A DNA stretch of 30,068 nucleotides, taken from IMG/VR virus record IMGVR_UViG_3300037628_000375, positions 1-30,068 of that record; one strand, 5' to 3'. The notes beneath the pieces are model-generated. The model was not told the DNA's origin. It saw nothing but the letters and a program-made list of their open reading frames with translations, and did no database searches. Positions 20,020 through 27,121 of this stretch are shown here, one piece after another. A program made the position numbers and the translations under genes. The DNA is from a virus. The stretch's first letter is position 1. Each line of letters opens with the position of its first letter.

Positions 20020-21063
20020 ATGGCCAACGGAAACGGAATCAACTCAGTAGAGAGCAGCTGGCTCGCGCATCTGACCGACGATCAGATCCGCGAGGGCATC
20101 GAGAAGGACCGCTCGCGGTTCATGCAAAGCTCGCAGGCCTTCCCGGGAACGGACGTGAAGGGCTGCGCCTCGGTCGAGGAAGCGCTGGTCAAGGCCGACG
20201 CGAACTTCGAGGTGATCAAGCGCCCGATCATGGCGGTGATCTCCGAGGATGATGCGGTCGAGGTTCCCGGCGCCTTCGCGATGCTGCGCGAGGATACGAT
20301 GACGCCGCTTTCCAAGCGCTGCGTCACCGGCACCTACGAGATCGTCCAGACCCGCGAGGCTTTCGCGGCGGCGGACGTTCTGATCTCGCAGGGCGACTTC
20401 GAGCCGGCCTCGGTGCTGGTGGATGGCGCGCGGATCCGCATGAGCGGGTTCATCGGCGCCGACGCGGTGCAGCGGCTCGACTCGGATGCGCCCGACGTGA
20501 TCTGCCACTTCGCGACCTTCTCGACGGCGCATGACGGATCGGGCGGGGTTGAGGCTTCCCTCTCCTCGCTCCGCCTCGCATGCTTCAACGGGATGACCTC
20601 GCGCGAGATGATCGCCGGGATCAAGGTTCGGCATACGCGGAACGCGGGCGAGCGCATCGCCGAAGCGGCCTCCACGATCTTCGAGCTGCGCGAGCAGGCG
20701 AAGGCGGAGACGGCCACTTTCCAGAAGCTCGCAGAGAAGAAGATGACGCCCAAGGGCTTCGAGGCTTTCGCCAACGAGCTGCTGGACGGAATCAAGGGCC
20801 TGCTCGACGAAGAGAGCAGCGAGCGCAAGCGCGCGAAGCGCGAGCGCGAGATCAACGAGCTGGTCGATCTCTTCTCGAACGGGCAGGGCAACTCCGGATC
20901 GAGCCGGTGGGATGGCTACAACTCGGTGACGGAATGGCTCGACCACAAGCTGGAGCGCGGCGGCATCTCTGACGAGCAGCGCCGGCTCAAGGCCTTCACG
21001 AGCAACGACTCGGGCTACGGGAACAAGCTCAAGGCCCGCGCCCTCAACCTTCTCACCCGCTAG
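20020..21063 (+). CDS. DUF932 family protein
   Basis: 347 residues with AGGAG 7 nt before ATG. DUF932 (phage/plasmid-like) features: SVEEALVKADANFEVIKRPI, then MAVISEDDAVEVPGAFAMLR, CVTGTYEIVQTREAFAAADV, and LACFNGMTSREMIAGIKVRH (C-x-N-G-[ML]T). The C-terminus has the helical EREINELVDLFSNGQGN and the GYNSVTEWLDHKLERG segment. The biochemical function of the family is not established; it is common in phages and plasmids. As first gene of unit 1 it is directly under P0 control and should be made early and strongly. Confidence 0.85.
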   Translation: MANGNGINSVESSWLAHLTDDQIREGIEKDRSRFMQSSQAFPGTDVKGCASVEEALVKADANFEVIKRPIMAVISEDDAVEVPGAFAMLREDTMTPLSKRCVTGTYEIVQTREAFAAADVLISQGDFEPASVLVDGARIRMSGFIGADAVQRLDSDAPDVICHFATFSTAHDGSGGVEASLSSLRLACFNGMTSREMIAGIKVRHTRNAGERIAEAASTIFELREQAKAETATFQKLAEKKMTPKGFEAFANELLDGIKGLLDEESSERKRAKREREINELVDLFSNGQGNSGSSRWDGYNSVTEWLDHKLERGGISDEQRRLKAFTSNDSGYGNKLKARALNLLTR

Positions 21064-21081
21064 CGGGAAGGCGCCCGGAGG

Positions 21082-21101
21082 GCGCCGGCTTCGGCCGGCG
21101 C
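21082..21101 (+). terminator. UUCG-loop hairpin after DUF932 gene
   Basis: GCGCCGGC-TTCG-GCCGGCGC, a perfect 8-bp GC stem capped by the very stable UUCG tetraloop, 19 bp after the stop. No U-run follows (CTCTCCATCG), so it is more likely a pause, stability or attenuating element than a full terminator. Confidence 0.5.
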
Positions 21102-21122
21102 TCTCCATCGCGGCGAAAGCGG

Positions 21123-21141
21123 AGAGCGCGCGCGACGCGCT
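21123..21141 (+). terminator. Second hairpin before the 21181 gene
   Basis: AGAGCGCG-CGA-CGCGCTCT, perfect 8-bp arms, followed by GCTCTTTCGG. Together with the first hairpin it separates the DUF932 gene from the rest of unit 1, possibly reducing downstream expression relative to DUF932. Confidence 0.45.
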
Positions 21142-21180
21142 CTGCTCTTTCGGCACGAATCAACCAACGAGGAGAACGAG

Positions 21181-21426
21181 ATGGCTCTCAAGGACAAGCG
21201 GTTTCGCATCGACGTAAATCACGGCCCCGCGCCCTATGCGGGGGATCGCTGGAGCGAGATCAGCCGCAGCGATACGCGCAACGGAGCGCAGCGATTCGTC
21301 GCGACTTGGAAGCGGAACCAGCCGGGCTGGCGCTTCTCGATCGTTGACACCGGCCCGCTCTGCTCGCATTGCCGGCAGGCGGTTAGCGAAATCAACGAGT
21401 ACGACCGCTGCAGGGACTGCAGCTGA
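21181..21426 (+). CDS. Small Zn-ribbon-like protein
   Basis: 81 residues, with GAGGAG 5 nt upstream. N-terminal half MALKDKRFRIDVNHGPAPYA, then SRSDTRNGAQRFVATWKRNQ. The C-terminus has CSHCRQAV and CRDC (17 residues apart), a zinc-ribbon signature. Function unknown. Confidence 0.7.
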   Translation: MALKDKRFRIDVNHGPAPYAGDRWSEISRSDTRNGAQRFVATWKRNQPGWRFSIVDTGPLCSHCRQAVSEINEYDRCRDCS

Positions 21427-21728
21427 TGGCCGCGCGAGAGCAGAGCCACGGCACCGATGAGCACGGGCGCTGGGCGCTCGATCGCACCGGCCGCAAGATC
21501 CGGGTCGGCGATCGCATCGAGGTTCCGCACGAAGGCGAGAAGGTGATCACCGGGCTCGCCGCGCGCGACAAGAACGGGCTGCCGATCGTGGAATTCGCCT
21601 GCGAGGATCCGCGCGGAATCGGCGGGCTCTTCGGTTGGGAATACACCGACGCGGTGAAGCTGCTCGGCGGCGATCCGAAGCAAGGCCAGCGCGAAGTGGC
21701 CGAGCGCATCCGGCGACTGCTGGGTTGA
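21426..21728 (+). CDS. Hypothetical protein (100 aa)
   Basis: ATG overlaps the upstream stop by 1 bp. Sequence MAAREQSHGTDEHGRWALDR, then RKIRVGDRIEVPHEGEKVIT, a beta-barrel-like VEFACEDPRGIGGLFGWEYT, and a helical C-terminus. The central KIRVGDRIEV pattern resembles small OB/SH3-type barrels. Not recognised. Confidence 0.65.
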   Translation: MAAREQSHGTDEHGRWALDRTGRKIRVGDRIEVPHEGEKVITGLAARDKNGLPIVEFACEDPRGIGGLFGWEYTDAVKLLGGDPKQGQREVAERIRRLLG

Positions 21729-21739
21729 AGGGGCACGAG

Positions 21740-22303
21740 ATGATCCGACAAATCGGATGGCCGGTGAGCGGGCGCTGGTCGAAGTCGCACCAGACCGCCA
21801 ACGATGGAGCATCGACGATCTGCGGCCTGCGCCCGAGAGCCGGATGGGATCTCGATACGGTTGACGGGGAGATCTGCCGCCGCTGCGAGAAGGGGCGCGA
21901 GAAGGCGGAGGCGCGAGCCGACCGCGAGCATCGCGAAGAGCGAGTCCGCCTAGAGATCATCGGCGCCGATGGAGTCGAGCGCATCGCGCAGGAACTCGAA
22001 GGCGCGCGCCGAGTCCTCGCGAGGCTCAAGCGCCCGGTCGGGATGTTCGGCAAGCGGCACGAGCACGAGGAGCTGACGGCCGGCTGCGGATGGTGCGGCA
22101 ACCTGCAGAGCTGGAGCGCGCAGGTCGATCGGCTCAAGCACGCGCTCCCATTCGCCGAGCGCATGGAGGATGCGATCCGCGAGTTTGCGCGCACGCGCAC
22201 CCAGCGCGCGACGCTCGAAGAATTCACGCGGCCCCGGCGCGAGCTGATCCGCGCGCTCTGGCGCGAAGCGAATCAACCACCAACTGAAAGGGTAGGACGA
22301 TGA
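21740..22303 (+). CDS. Cys-rich helical protein (187 aa)
   Basis: 187 residues from ATG at 21740 (GAAGGGG upstream). CGLRPRAGWDLDTVDGEICR and CRRC, then a charged helix (EKGREKAEARADREHREERV), and GCGWCGNLQSW (CGWC) near the middle. Two Cys sites separated by a coiled coil. The 3' end overlaps the next start by 4 bp. Not recognised. Confidence 0.7.
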   Translation: MIRQIGWPVSGRWSKSHQTANDGASTICGLRPRAGWDLDTVDGEICRRCEKGREKAEARADREHREERVRLEIIGADGVERIAQELEGARRVLARLKRPVGMFGKRHEHEELTAGCGWCGNLQSWSAQVDRLKHALPFAERMEDAIREFARTRTQRATLEEFTRPRRELIRALWREANQPPTERVGR

Positions 22304-22668
22304 CCACATTCGATGAACTGAAGCGGGCGGTGCAGCTGGTGCTCGCGCTCCACGATCAGGAAGACGAGGCGGCGGTGCCCGGCTTCGAGGGATTCCGGCT
22401 CGACCCGAAGGCGGAGGAGCAGCTGCGCGGCGCAGCTGAGCACGCCGACGATTCGGCGCCGGATCTCTCCGGGTCGATCACCTCGGTGCTGCACTTCCTC
22501 GGGAACCAGAAGCGGCGCGCGATCGACGGCTTGTTCTCCGGAGCGACCGAAGGCTATCGCGCCGAGTGGCAGGACCGCGACCCCTTCGCCTTCTGGTGCA
22601 ATCTGGATCTCGGCAACCGGCGCCGGCTGATCGAGCTGGCCACCGACTTCTATGCGAGGGCTCGGTGA
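22300..22668 (+). CDS. Hypothetical protein (122 aa)
   Basis: 122 residues starting MTTFDELKRAVQLVLALHDQ. Helical, with FRLDPKAEEQLRGAAEHADD, then FLGNQKRRAIDGLFSGATEG, and a final LDLGNRRRLIELATDFYARA. Overlaps the previous gene by 4 bp. No family recognised. Confidence 0.65.
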   Translation: MTTFDELKRAVQLVLALHDQEDEAAVPGFEGFRLDPKAEEQLRGAAEHADDSAPDLSGSITSVLHFLGNQKRRAIDGLFSGATEGYRAEWQDRDPFAFWCNLDLGNRRRLIELATDFYARAR

Positions 22669-23036
22669 TGGCACGCCTCCGCGGTCGGCATCGGCTCGGG
22701 GTTCAGCTGCTGGAGCATAGCTACCAGCGCAACGGGATCTGCGGCGAAGGCTTCAACGCCTGCACGATCTATCTCCCGAGCCCGATCAGAACGAAGCTGC
22801 TCGCGACCATCGGGTACTGCGCCGATGGCGAGCGGCTGGATCCGGCGAGCTGCCGGGTGGTGGATCCCGGCGACCTCACCTCGCATTGGCGCGGCGATCA
22901 GATCGGCGACGAGCTGGCGCAGCTGCTGACCGACGAGAAGGTGCGCGTGCAGCAGGAAGCCGAAGCGGCCGTGGCTGCCGAGTCTGCTCGCGCGAACCGC
23001 GAATACTTCGCGGATGAGCGGGAAGGCAACGAGTGA
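22668..23036 (+). CDS. Hypothetical protein (122 aa)
   Basis: ATG at 22668 overlaps the upstream stop (TGATG). The N-terminus MARLRGRHRLGVQLLEHSYQ is basic, followed by ICGEGFNACTIYLPSPIRTK and a C-terminal acidic helix (QLLTDEKVRVQQEAEAAVAA). Function unknown. Confidence 0.65.
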   Translation: MARLRGRHRLGVQLLEHSYQRNGICGEGFNACTIYLPSPIRTKLLATIGYCADGERLDPASCRVVDPGDLTSHWRGDQIGDELAQLLTDEKVRVQQEAEAAVAAESARANREYFADEREGNE

Positions 23037-23284
23037 TGACCCGCTCGGAGATGGGAAGCGCGATCGCTCACGTTCGCGATCTGCGCGAGCGGCATCGGCG
23101 CATGCGCGCGGTTCTTGAGCGCTGCGCCGAGCCGCGCGAGCTGGCGGAGATCGGCGACGAAGAGATGGCCGCGGCGCTTTGGGACGCGGGCTTTCTGGAG
23201 ATCACCCCGGGCGCGAAGCTCGCGGTTAGAGGGTTTGCAACCGGCGATCGGTTGGGCGATAATGCCCTATCGGAAAAGCGATAG
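23036..23284 (+). CDS. Hypothetical protein, last gene of unit 1
   Basis: 82 residues from the ATG at 23036 (a GTG one codon upstream is also possible), overlapping the previous stop (TGATG). Helical MTRSEMGSAIAHVRDLRERH, then LAEIGDEEMAAALWDAGFLE. Promoter P1 and its operators are inside its last 25 codons, so these codons are dual-use. Confidence 0.6.
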   Translation: MTRSEMGSAIAHVRDLRERHRRMRAVLERCAEPRELAEIGDEEMAAALWDAGFLEITPGAKLAVRGFATGDRLGDNALSEKR

Positions 23285-23286
23285 GG
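23235..23286 (+). promoter_or_regulatory. Promoter P1 with two operators (early unit 2)
   Basis: TTGCAA (23235-23240), 17-bp spacer, GATAAT (23258-23263), nearly a consensus sigma70 promoter. Two elements of the same 5-4-5 geometry: ATCGG-TTGG-GCGAT (23247-23260, overlapping the -10) and ATCGG-AAAA-GCGAT (23269-23282, at +1), 22 bp apart. The second is part of a longer inverted repeat CCCTATCG / CGATAGGG (23265-23286). Confidence 0.75.
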
Positions 23287-23292
23287 GACGCG

Positions 23293-23613
23293 ATGGCCTT
23301 CAGAGAGCTAGAGATCGATTTCGAGGGCATGGCCTTCTACGAGATTGAGGTGCGGCTCGCGGTTCGCGATGGCGAGCTGCAGCGCATCGAGATCGAAAGC
23401 GCGCGCCAGATCCCCGAGGATCCGCAGGCGCCCGAGCGCGCCACCGAGGTCGAGCTGACCCCGACGGTTCGCGCGCTGCTCGATGCCGAGGTGCGCCGCT
23501 ACTTCGACGATCCCGAATCCCTGCGGGAGCTGGAGCAGGAAGACATCGACGCCGCGAGGGATGCGGCCACTGATGCCGCGATCGATGCGGCGAGAGAGGA
23601 CCGAGATGAGTAG
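23293..23613 (+). CDS. Hypothetical protein, first gene of unit 2
   Basis: 106 residues starting MAFRELEIDFEGMAFYEIEV. N-terminal beta pattern (IEVRLAVRDGELQRIEIESA), then an acidic C-terminal helix rich in Asp/Ala (AARDAATDAAIDAAREDRDE). Shine-Dalgarno-like AGGGG 6 nt upstream. The start lies just 6 bp after the P1 inverted repeat, so the mRNA leader is short. Not recognised. Confidence 0.65.
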   Translation: MAFRELEIDFEGMAFYEIEVRLAVRDGELQRIEIESARQIPEDPQAPERATEVELTPTVRALLDAEVRRYFDDPESLRELEQEDIDAARDAATDAAIDAAREDRDE

Positions 23614-24016
23614 CTACTTCGACGGGATGGCGCGCGCGGTGCGCGAGGCCGGCGACCACGAGCCAAGCGACGAGGAATTCCTCGCGAGCGTGGTGGCGAT
23701 CGAGCACCAGATGTTTCGCGAGATCACCTACGTGACGGGCGACCGGGAGTTCCCCGATGATCTGCGGGAGAAGATGCTCGGCGCCTTCGCGGTTGAGTCG
23801 GTGTACCAGCCCGGCCGACTGCCGATGCCCGAGAAGGCGCGCGAGTACGTGCTGATGATGCGCTGCTCGCGGGTTCTCGATTCGCTGCACGAGCTGTTCC
23901 ACGATCTGGCGCGGCGCCGGATTGAGACGCGGTTCGGTTGGCTGAGCGATAGCCCGACCGGGATCGCGGTGCTGCGAGATGACCACGACAACCCCGAAGC
24001 GGAAGAGGAGAACTAG
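23606..24016 (+). CDS. Hypothetical protein (136 aa)
   Basis: 136 residues from ATG at 23606, overlapping the previous gene by 8 bp. Helical N-terminus (MSSYFDGMARAVREAGDHEP), then VVAIEHQMFREITYVTGDRE and RVLDSLHELFHDLARRRIET. The C-terminus is acidic and disordered. No family recognised. Confidence 0.65.
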   Translation: MSSYFDGMARAVREAGDHEPSDEEFLASVVAIEHQMFREITYVTGDREFPDDLREKMLGAFAVESVYQPGRLPMPEKAREYVLMMRCSRVLDSLHELFHDLARRRIETRFGWLSDSPTGIAVLRDDHDNPEAEEEN

Positions 24017-24018
24017 AG

Positions 24019-24294
24019 ATGGCGACCGAGGTGATCAAGGCGAAGGTTCGGCTCGCGGGAGAGGACGGCAACGCTTGGGCGATCATGGGCCGAGTGGCGC
24101 GCGGGCTCCGGAAGGCCGGCAACCCCCCGGAGGTGATCGACGAGTACCAGCGGCTCGCCACTTCAGGCGACTACGACAACCTGCTGCGCGTTTCGATGGA
24201 TCACGTCGCAGAGCCCGACGACGAGGAGAACGAACCCTGCCACTTCTGCGGGAGCGAGTACCACGAGCACGGCGAATGCACGGAAGGGCGATGA
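24019..24294 (+). CDS. Conserved phage hypothetical with Zn-knuckle-like tail
   Basis: 91 residues. VIKAKVRLAGEDGNAWAIMG, then RVARGLRKAGNPPEVIDEYQ and ATSGDYDNLLRVSMDHV is a conserved phage pattern (KV-[KR]-L-x-GEDGNA-[FW]-AI-[LM]-GRV). The C-terminus CHFCGSEYHEHGEC is a CCHC/H-like zinc knuckle not present in all family members. Function of the family unknown. Confidence 0.75.
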   Translation: MATEVIKAKVRLAGEDGNAWAIMGRVARGLRKAGNPPEVIDEYQRLATSGDYDNLLRVSMDHVAEPDDEENEPCHFCGSEYHEHGECTEGR

Positions 24295-24542
24295 CCAACC
24301 CGTACATCGACCGCGAAGATGGCTTCGTCGTGATCGGCACGCGGCTCTCCGAATCCCTCGGGATCTACCGGATGATCACGCTGCACCGAATCTCGTGCGC
24401 CGCGGCCAGAAGAGCGCGCGGGGATGCGAGGCTCTACAGCGTAGGGACCATCCACGACCACCGCGTTCCCTGCCCCGAGGGCGAGCCCGACGAGCGGTGG
24501 TGCCGGCGCTGCCTCAAGGCTGAGATCGAGGCGGGCCGATGA
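24291..24542 (+). CDS. Hypothetical protein (83 aa)
   Basis: ATG overlaps the upstream stop (ATGA). MTNPYIDREDGFVVIGTRLS, then LHRISCAAARRARGDARLYS, ending RWCRRCLKAEIEAGR with a Cys pair (CRRC). A zinc site with C34 or the VPC site is possible. Not recognised. Confidence 0.6.
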   Translation: MTNPYIDREDGFVVIGTRLSESLGIYRMITLHRISCAAARRARGDARLYSVGTIHDHRVPCPEGEPDERWCRRCLKAEIEAGR

Positions 24543-24793
24543 GCGCGCAGGTGATCAGCCGGCAATGCGAGGACTACCCATGCTGCGGGCACGGGCCCGC
24601 GCCGCTCGGCGATAGCGGCGGTTGCCCGGTGCGCTTCGACGATGGCACCGAGCGCTGGCCTTGCGCCTCTTGCGGCGCGCTGATGCCGCAGGGCAACCGA
24701 AGCGCGATCTGCAACGGGTGCAGCGAGCGGGTGGTGGATTGCTACCGCAGCGGCTGCCCGGGCTGCCGCAACTGCGAGGGGGAGGACTACTGA
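24539..24793 (+). CDS. Cysteine-rich protein (12 Cys in 84 aa)
   Basis: 84 residues starting MSAQVISRQCEDYPCCGHGP. Cysteines include CEDYPCCGHG, CPV, PCASCG, ICNGCSE, DC, and GCPGCRNC, 12 in all, which suggests several zinc sites. The C-terminus GCPGCRNCEGEDY is acidic. The RCEDYPCCGHG pattern recurs in phage and bacterial small proteins, but with no known activity. The gene overlaps both neighbours by 4 and 1 bp. Confidence 0.7.
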   Translation: MSAQVISRQCEDYPCCGHGPAPLGDSGGCPVRFDDGTERWPCASCGALMPQGNRSAICNGCSERVVDCYRSGCPGCRNCEGEDY

Positions 24794-25053
24794 TGGCGGT
24801 CGAGGTTCGACTAACCAACGCGCAGGCGATCCGCCTCTGCGAGCTGATCGGCCGCGTCGAGGCGAGCGCCTTCGTGATCCACGAGGCGCTGCACGTAGAC
24901 GGGACCGATCTCCGCACGCTCCGCAACGCGGCGGTCCGGATCATGGTCGGGCTCGCCGAGCAGATCCCGGGCACCTCCGACGACACCACGCGCGCGCTCT
25001 TCACGCTGCTGCTGGAGCAGCTGCGCGCGGGCGACCACGAGCACCGAGCATGA
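24793..25053 (+). CDS. Hypothetical helical protein
   Basis: 86 residues starting MAVEVRLTNAQAIRLCELIG. All-helical (RVEASAFVIHEALHVDGTDL, RTLRNAAVRIMVGLAEQIPG, TRALFTLLLEQLRAGDHEHR). Coupled to the neighbouring genes by 1 and 4 bp overlaps. Not recognised. Confidence 0.6.
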   Translation: MAVEVRLTNAQAIRLCELIGRVEASAFVIHEALHVDGTDLRTLRNAAVRIMVGLAEQIPGTSDDTTRALFTLLLEQLRAGDHEHRA

Positions 25054-25277
25054 ACCGGGTTCACTACCGCGGTTATCGATGCGGCAGGAAGATCGGGGAG
25101 AGCACGCAAGCTCTCGCCGACGTGACCTGCAACCGCTGCGTTCGACGGATCTGGCGGGACGCCTCGATCGCCCACTACCGGGCGTTCGGCGCGAGCCCGC
25201 AGACCGATCATGGCCGGCGCATCCGCGACGCCGTCCGCGATTCAGAGGAAGCATCGCGGGGGAGAACGACGAGATGA
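25050..25277 (+). CDS. Small basic Cys protein
   Basis: 75 residues, MNRVHYRGYRCGRKIGESTQ then ALADVTCNRCVRRIWRDASI, with C at 11 and CNRC (27-30). A zinc finger with the His residues (H5, H42) is possible. Basic and possibly nucleic-acid binding. Overlaps the next start by 4 bp. Confidence 0.55.
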   Translation: MNRVHYRGYRCGRKIGESTQALADVTCNRCVRRIWRDASIAHYRAFGASPQTDHGRRIRDAVRDSEEASRGRTTR

Positions 25278-25504
25278 AATTCGAGGCAAGGCTCACGGAT
25301 CGATTCGGAGCCACCCACCAATTCGACTTCGAGGCCGATAACAACGGGCTCGCGGCCGACCATATCGCGAAGGTCGCGTGCGACGACGGGATGCGGACGC
25401 TCTGGCCGGAGCCTCCGGCATCGGGCCCGCTGCGCGCGGAGTATCGCCGAAGCTACGCAACCGAGTGGCACGTCGCGCTCGCGGTCGCGATGGACTGGCG
25501 ATGA
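25274..25504 (+). CDS. Hypothetical protein (76 aa)
   Basis: ATG at 25274. MKFEARLTDRFGATHQFDFE, ADNNGLAADHIAKVACDDGM and SYATEWHVALAVAMDWR make an alpha/beta fold pattern. Overlaps both neighbours by 4 bp. Not recognised. Confidence 0.6.
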   Translation: MKFEARLTDRFGATHQFDFEADNNGLAADHIAKVACDDGMRTLWPEPPASGPLRAEYRRSYATEWHVALAVAMDWR

Positions 25505-25707
25505 AAGCCACGGTCAAGGGATCGATTCAGCCGCCGCGCGGAACGCCCGGAGCCAACGGCGCGTTCATCGTGGACCTAGAGGTTGAGATCCCGAACTACT
25601 TTGCAGAGGAGAGCGCGCGGCTCGACCGGCTGATCGAAGCGATCACGGCGAAGCTCGGCGCGATCGCGAACGAGATCGGGCGGGCCACCGACGAGCGGGG
25701 TCGGTGA
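25501..25707 (+). CDS. Hypothetical protein (68 aa)
   Basis: ATG overlaps the upstream stop (ATGA). MKATVKGSIQPPRGTPGANG, then AFIVDLEVEIPNYFAEESAR and a C-terminal helix (DRLIEAITAKLGAIANEIGR). Not recognised. Confidence 0.6.
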   Translation: MKATVKGSIQPPRGTPGANGAFIVDLEVEIPNYFAEESARLDRLIEAITAKLGAIANEIGRATDERGR

Positions 25708-26843
25708 TGCCGCGGCGGCACAAGCAACCGAAGATCGATCCGCGCGTGAGCGATGCGCTGCGCGACCACGCGCTGATCGCGCGGTGGTTCGAGAAGCCGC
25801 AGGGCAAGCTCTACGCGCGAGGATTCAGTCAGTATGACGGGTTGCTGAGCGAGACGTTCCGGCTGATGCAGCTCAACGGCCAGACGGAGTTCCCCGATTA
25901 TCTGCTGCACATGCTGCGCTGCGCGGAGACGTTCTCGGTGACTCCCGACATGCACGCGCTGGTGGAAGGGCTGACGCGCGGCTCCTCTGCGCGGACCATC
26001 CCGCCATCGCTCACGCTGCATGATCTGCCGGCGCCCAACGGCTTCGTCTTCCTGCCGAGCGCGATCTTCTCGCGCGATATCGACACGGTGGACTATCCGA
26101 TCCGCGGGATCCTCTGGTACACCGATGACTCCCGGCGCTTCGGGCGCAGCGCGTTCATCGAGCGGCGGGATGGGTTCTCGGCAGAGGACGTGGCGCCTCG
26201 CGGAGTACGAAGGCGCTCGGTGATCCCCGGGTTGACCGACGACGATCCGATCGAAGAGATCGACCCGGAGATGCCGGTGATCTCGGTGGCTCTGTTCAAC
26301 GAGCCATTCAAGGACGACCCGCTGCAGGCGCAGCTCGGAACCAAGATGATCCCCGGTCCGCGCCTATCGCTGCTCCACTTCGCGCCCTTCAATCTCGCCT
26401 ACCTCCACTCGGCTTGGAATCCGGTGAGCCAAGAGGGAGTCGATGGCAGGTTGCCGGAGAACATGACCGAGTCGGAGCTGCTGGATTACCAGTACGCGGC
26501 TCGCTACATGGTGCTCTTCTGGCTGATCGCCAACCAGAAGATCGCGGCCACCCAGCACGTCGCGCCCGGTCCGATCACGGCGATGCGGGCGCGCGAGGCG
26601 AAGGTGGTTCCGCGGGTTCGGGTGATCGCGCTGCGCCGCGACCGAATCCATACCGAGCCCGATCCCGACCACGTCCCGGGCCGCGAGTATTCCCACCGCT
26701 GGCACGTCGCGGCCTTCTGGCGGCATCAGGCCTGCGGGCCCGGCCGGCAGGATCGGCGGTGGGTGCTGGTGCGCGCGCATATCCGCGGGCCCGATGACAA
26801 GCCGCTGATCGTGAAAGAGCGCGCCTACGATCTGCGCCGCTAG
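25707..26843 (+). CDS. Conserved phage protein of unknown function (378 aa)
   Basis: The largest plus-strand gene. Start ATG at 25707 overlaps the upstream stop (TGATG). N-terminal RWFEKPQGKLYARGFSQYDG helix region, then LPAPNGFVFLPSAIFSRDID and VDYPIRGILWYTDDSRR. The central part has NMTESELLDYQYAARYMVLF followed by WLIANQKIAATQHVAPG. The C-terminus SHRWHVAAFWRHQACGPG, then DRRWVLVRAHIRGPDDKPLI and VKERAYDLRR matches a pattern seen in many phages of GC-rich hosts, where it is a separate C-terminal domain. No catalytic motif is visible. It is last in unit 2. Confidence 0.75.
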   Translation: MPRRHKQPKIDPRVSDALRDHALIARWFEKPQGKLYARGFSQYDGLLSETFRLMQLNGQTEFPDYLLHMLRCAETFSVTPDMHALVEGLTRGSSARTIPPSLTLHDLPAPNGFVFLPSAIFSRDIDTVDYPIRGILWYTDDSRRFGRSAFIERRDGFSAEDVAPRGVRRRSVIPGLTDDDPIEEIDPEMPVISVALFNEPFKDDPLQAQLGTKMIPGPRLSLLHFAPFNLAYLHSAWNPVSQEGVDGRLPENMTESELLDYQYAARYMVLFWLIANQKIAATQHVAPGPITAMRAREAKVVPRVRVIALRRDRIHTEPDPDHVPGREYSHRWHVAAFWRHQACGPGRQDRRWVLVRAHIRGPDDKPLIVKERAYDLRR

Positions 26844-26871
26844 AGGCGAACAGAGGCCGCGCGCGCGGGGT

Positions 26872-26912
26872 TTGCCTCGGGGGTTGGCTCCGGGCATAAT
26901 CGAATAACCGAA
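26872..26912 (+). promoter_or_regulatory. Promoter P2 with operator (early unit 3)
   Basis: TTGCCT (26872-26877), 17-bp spacer, CATAAT (26895-26900). A degenerate element ATCGA-ATAA-CCGAA (26899-26912; 11 of 14 matches to ATCGGATATCCGAT) covers +1. The -35 context GGGGTTTGC closely resembles P1 (GAGGGTTTGC). Confidence 0.65.
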
Positions 26913-26924
26913 CGGGAGATCAAG

Positions 26925-27098
26925 GTGAAGTTTCTGGATCCGAAGGTGGAGCAGGCCGCGATCGAGCTGGCCGAGCGAGCGAACGCGGCGATCATGGACG
27001 GCAAGGCGACCACGTTCGCGGAGGCGGTCAAGGCCGACGAGCAGTCGGACGAGAAGGTGAAGGCCCGCGCCATTCGGCGGTGGGAAGATCAGCACTAG
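26925..27098 (+). CDS. Small helical protein (57 aa), first gene of unit 3
   Basis: 57 residues from a GTG at 26925, with GGGAG about 7 nt upstream. Sequence MKFLDPKVEQAAIELAERAN, then AAIMDGKATTFAEAVKADEQ and VKARAIRRWEDQH. Helical, charged, no family recognised. The position directly behind P2, a short leader and clean composition support coding. Confidence 0.65.
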   Translation: MKFLDPKVEQAAIELAERANAAIMDGKATTFAEAVKADEQSDEKVKARAIRRWEDQH

Positions 27099-27121
27099 CC
27101 AAACTTGAGAGGGGGGTTTCA

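Noticed and set aside
20044-21156. 370-codon minus-strand ORF
   Set aside because: Shadow of the DUF932 gene, which has a promoter, ribosome-binding site and family motifs.
21959-21970. ATCGG-CG-CCGAT in a coding region as an operator
   Set aside because: The spacer is 2 nt rather than 4, so the geometry differs, and it lies in the middle of a gene with no promoter.
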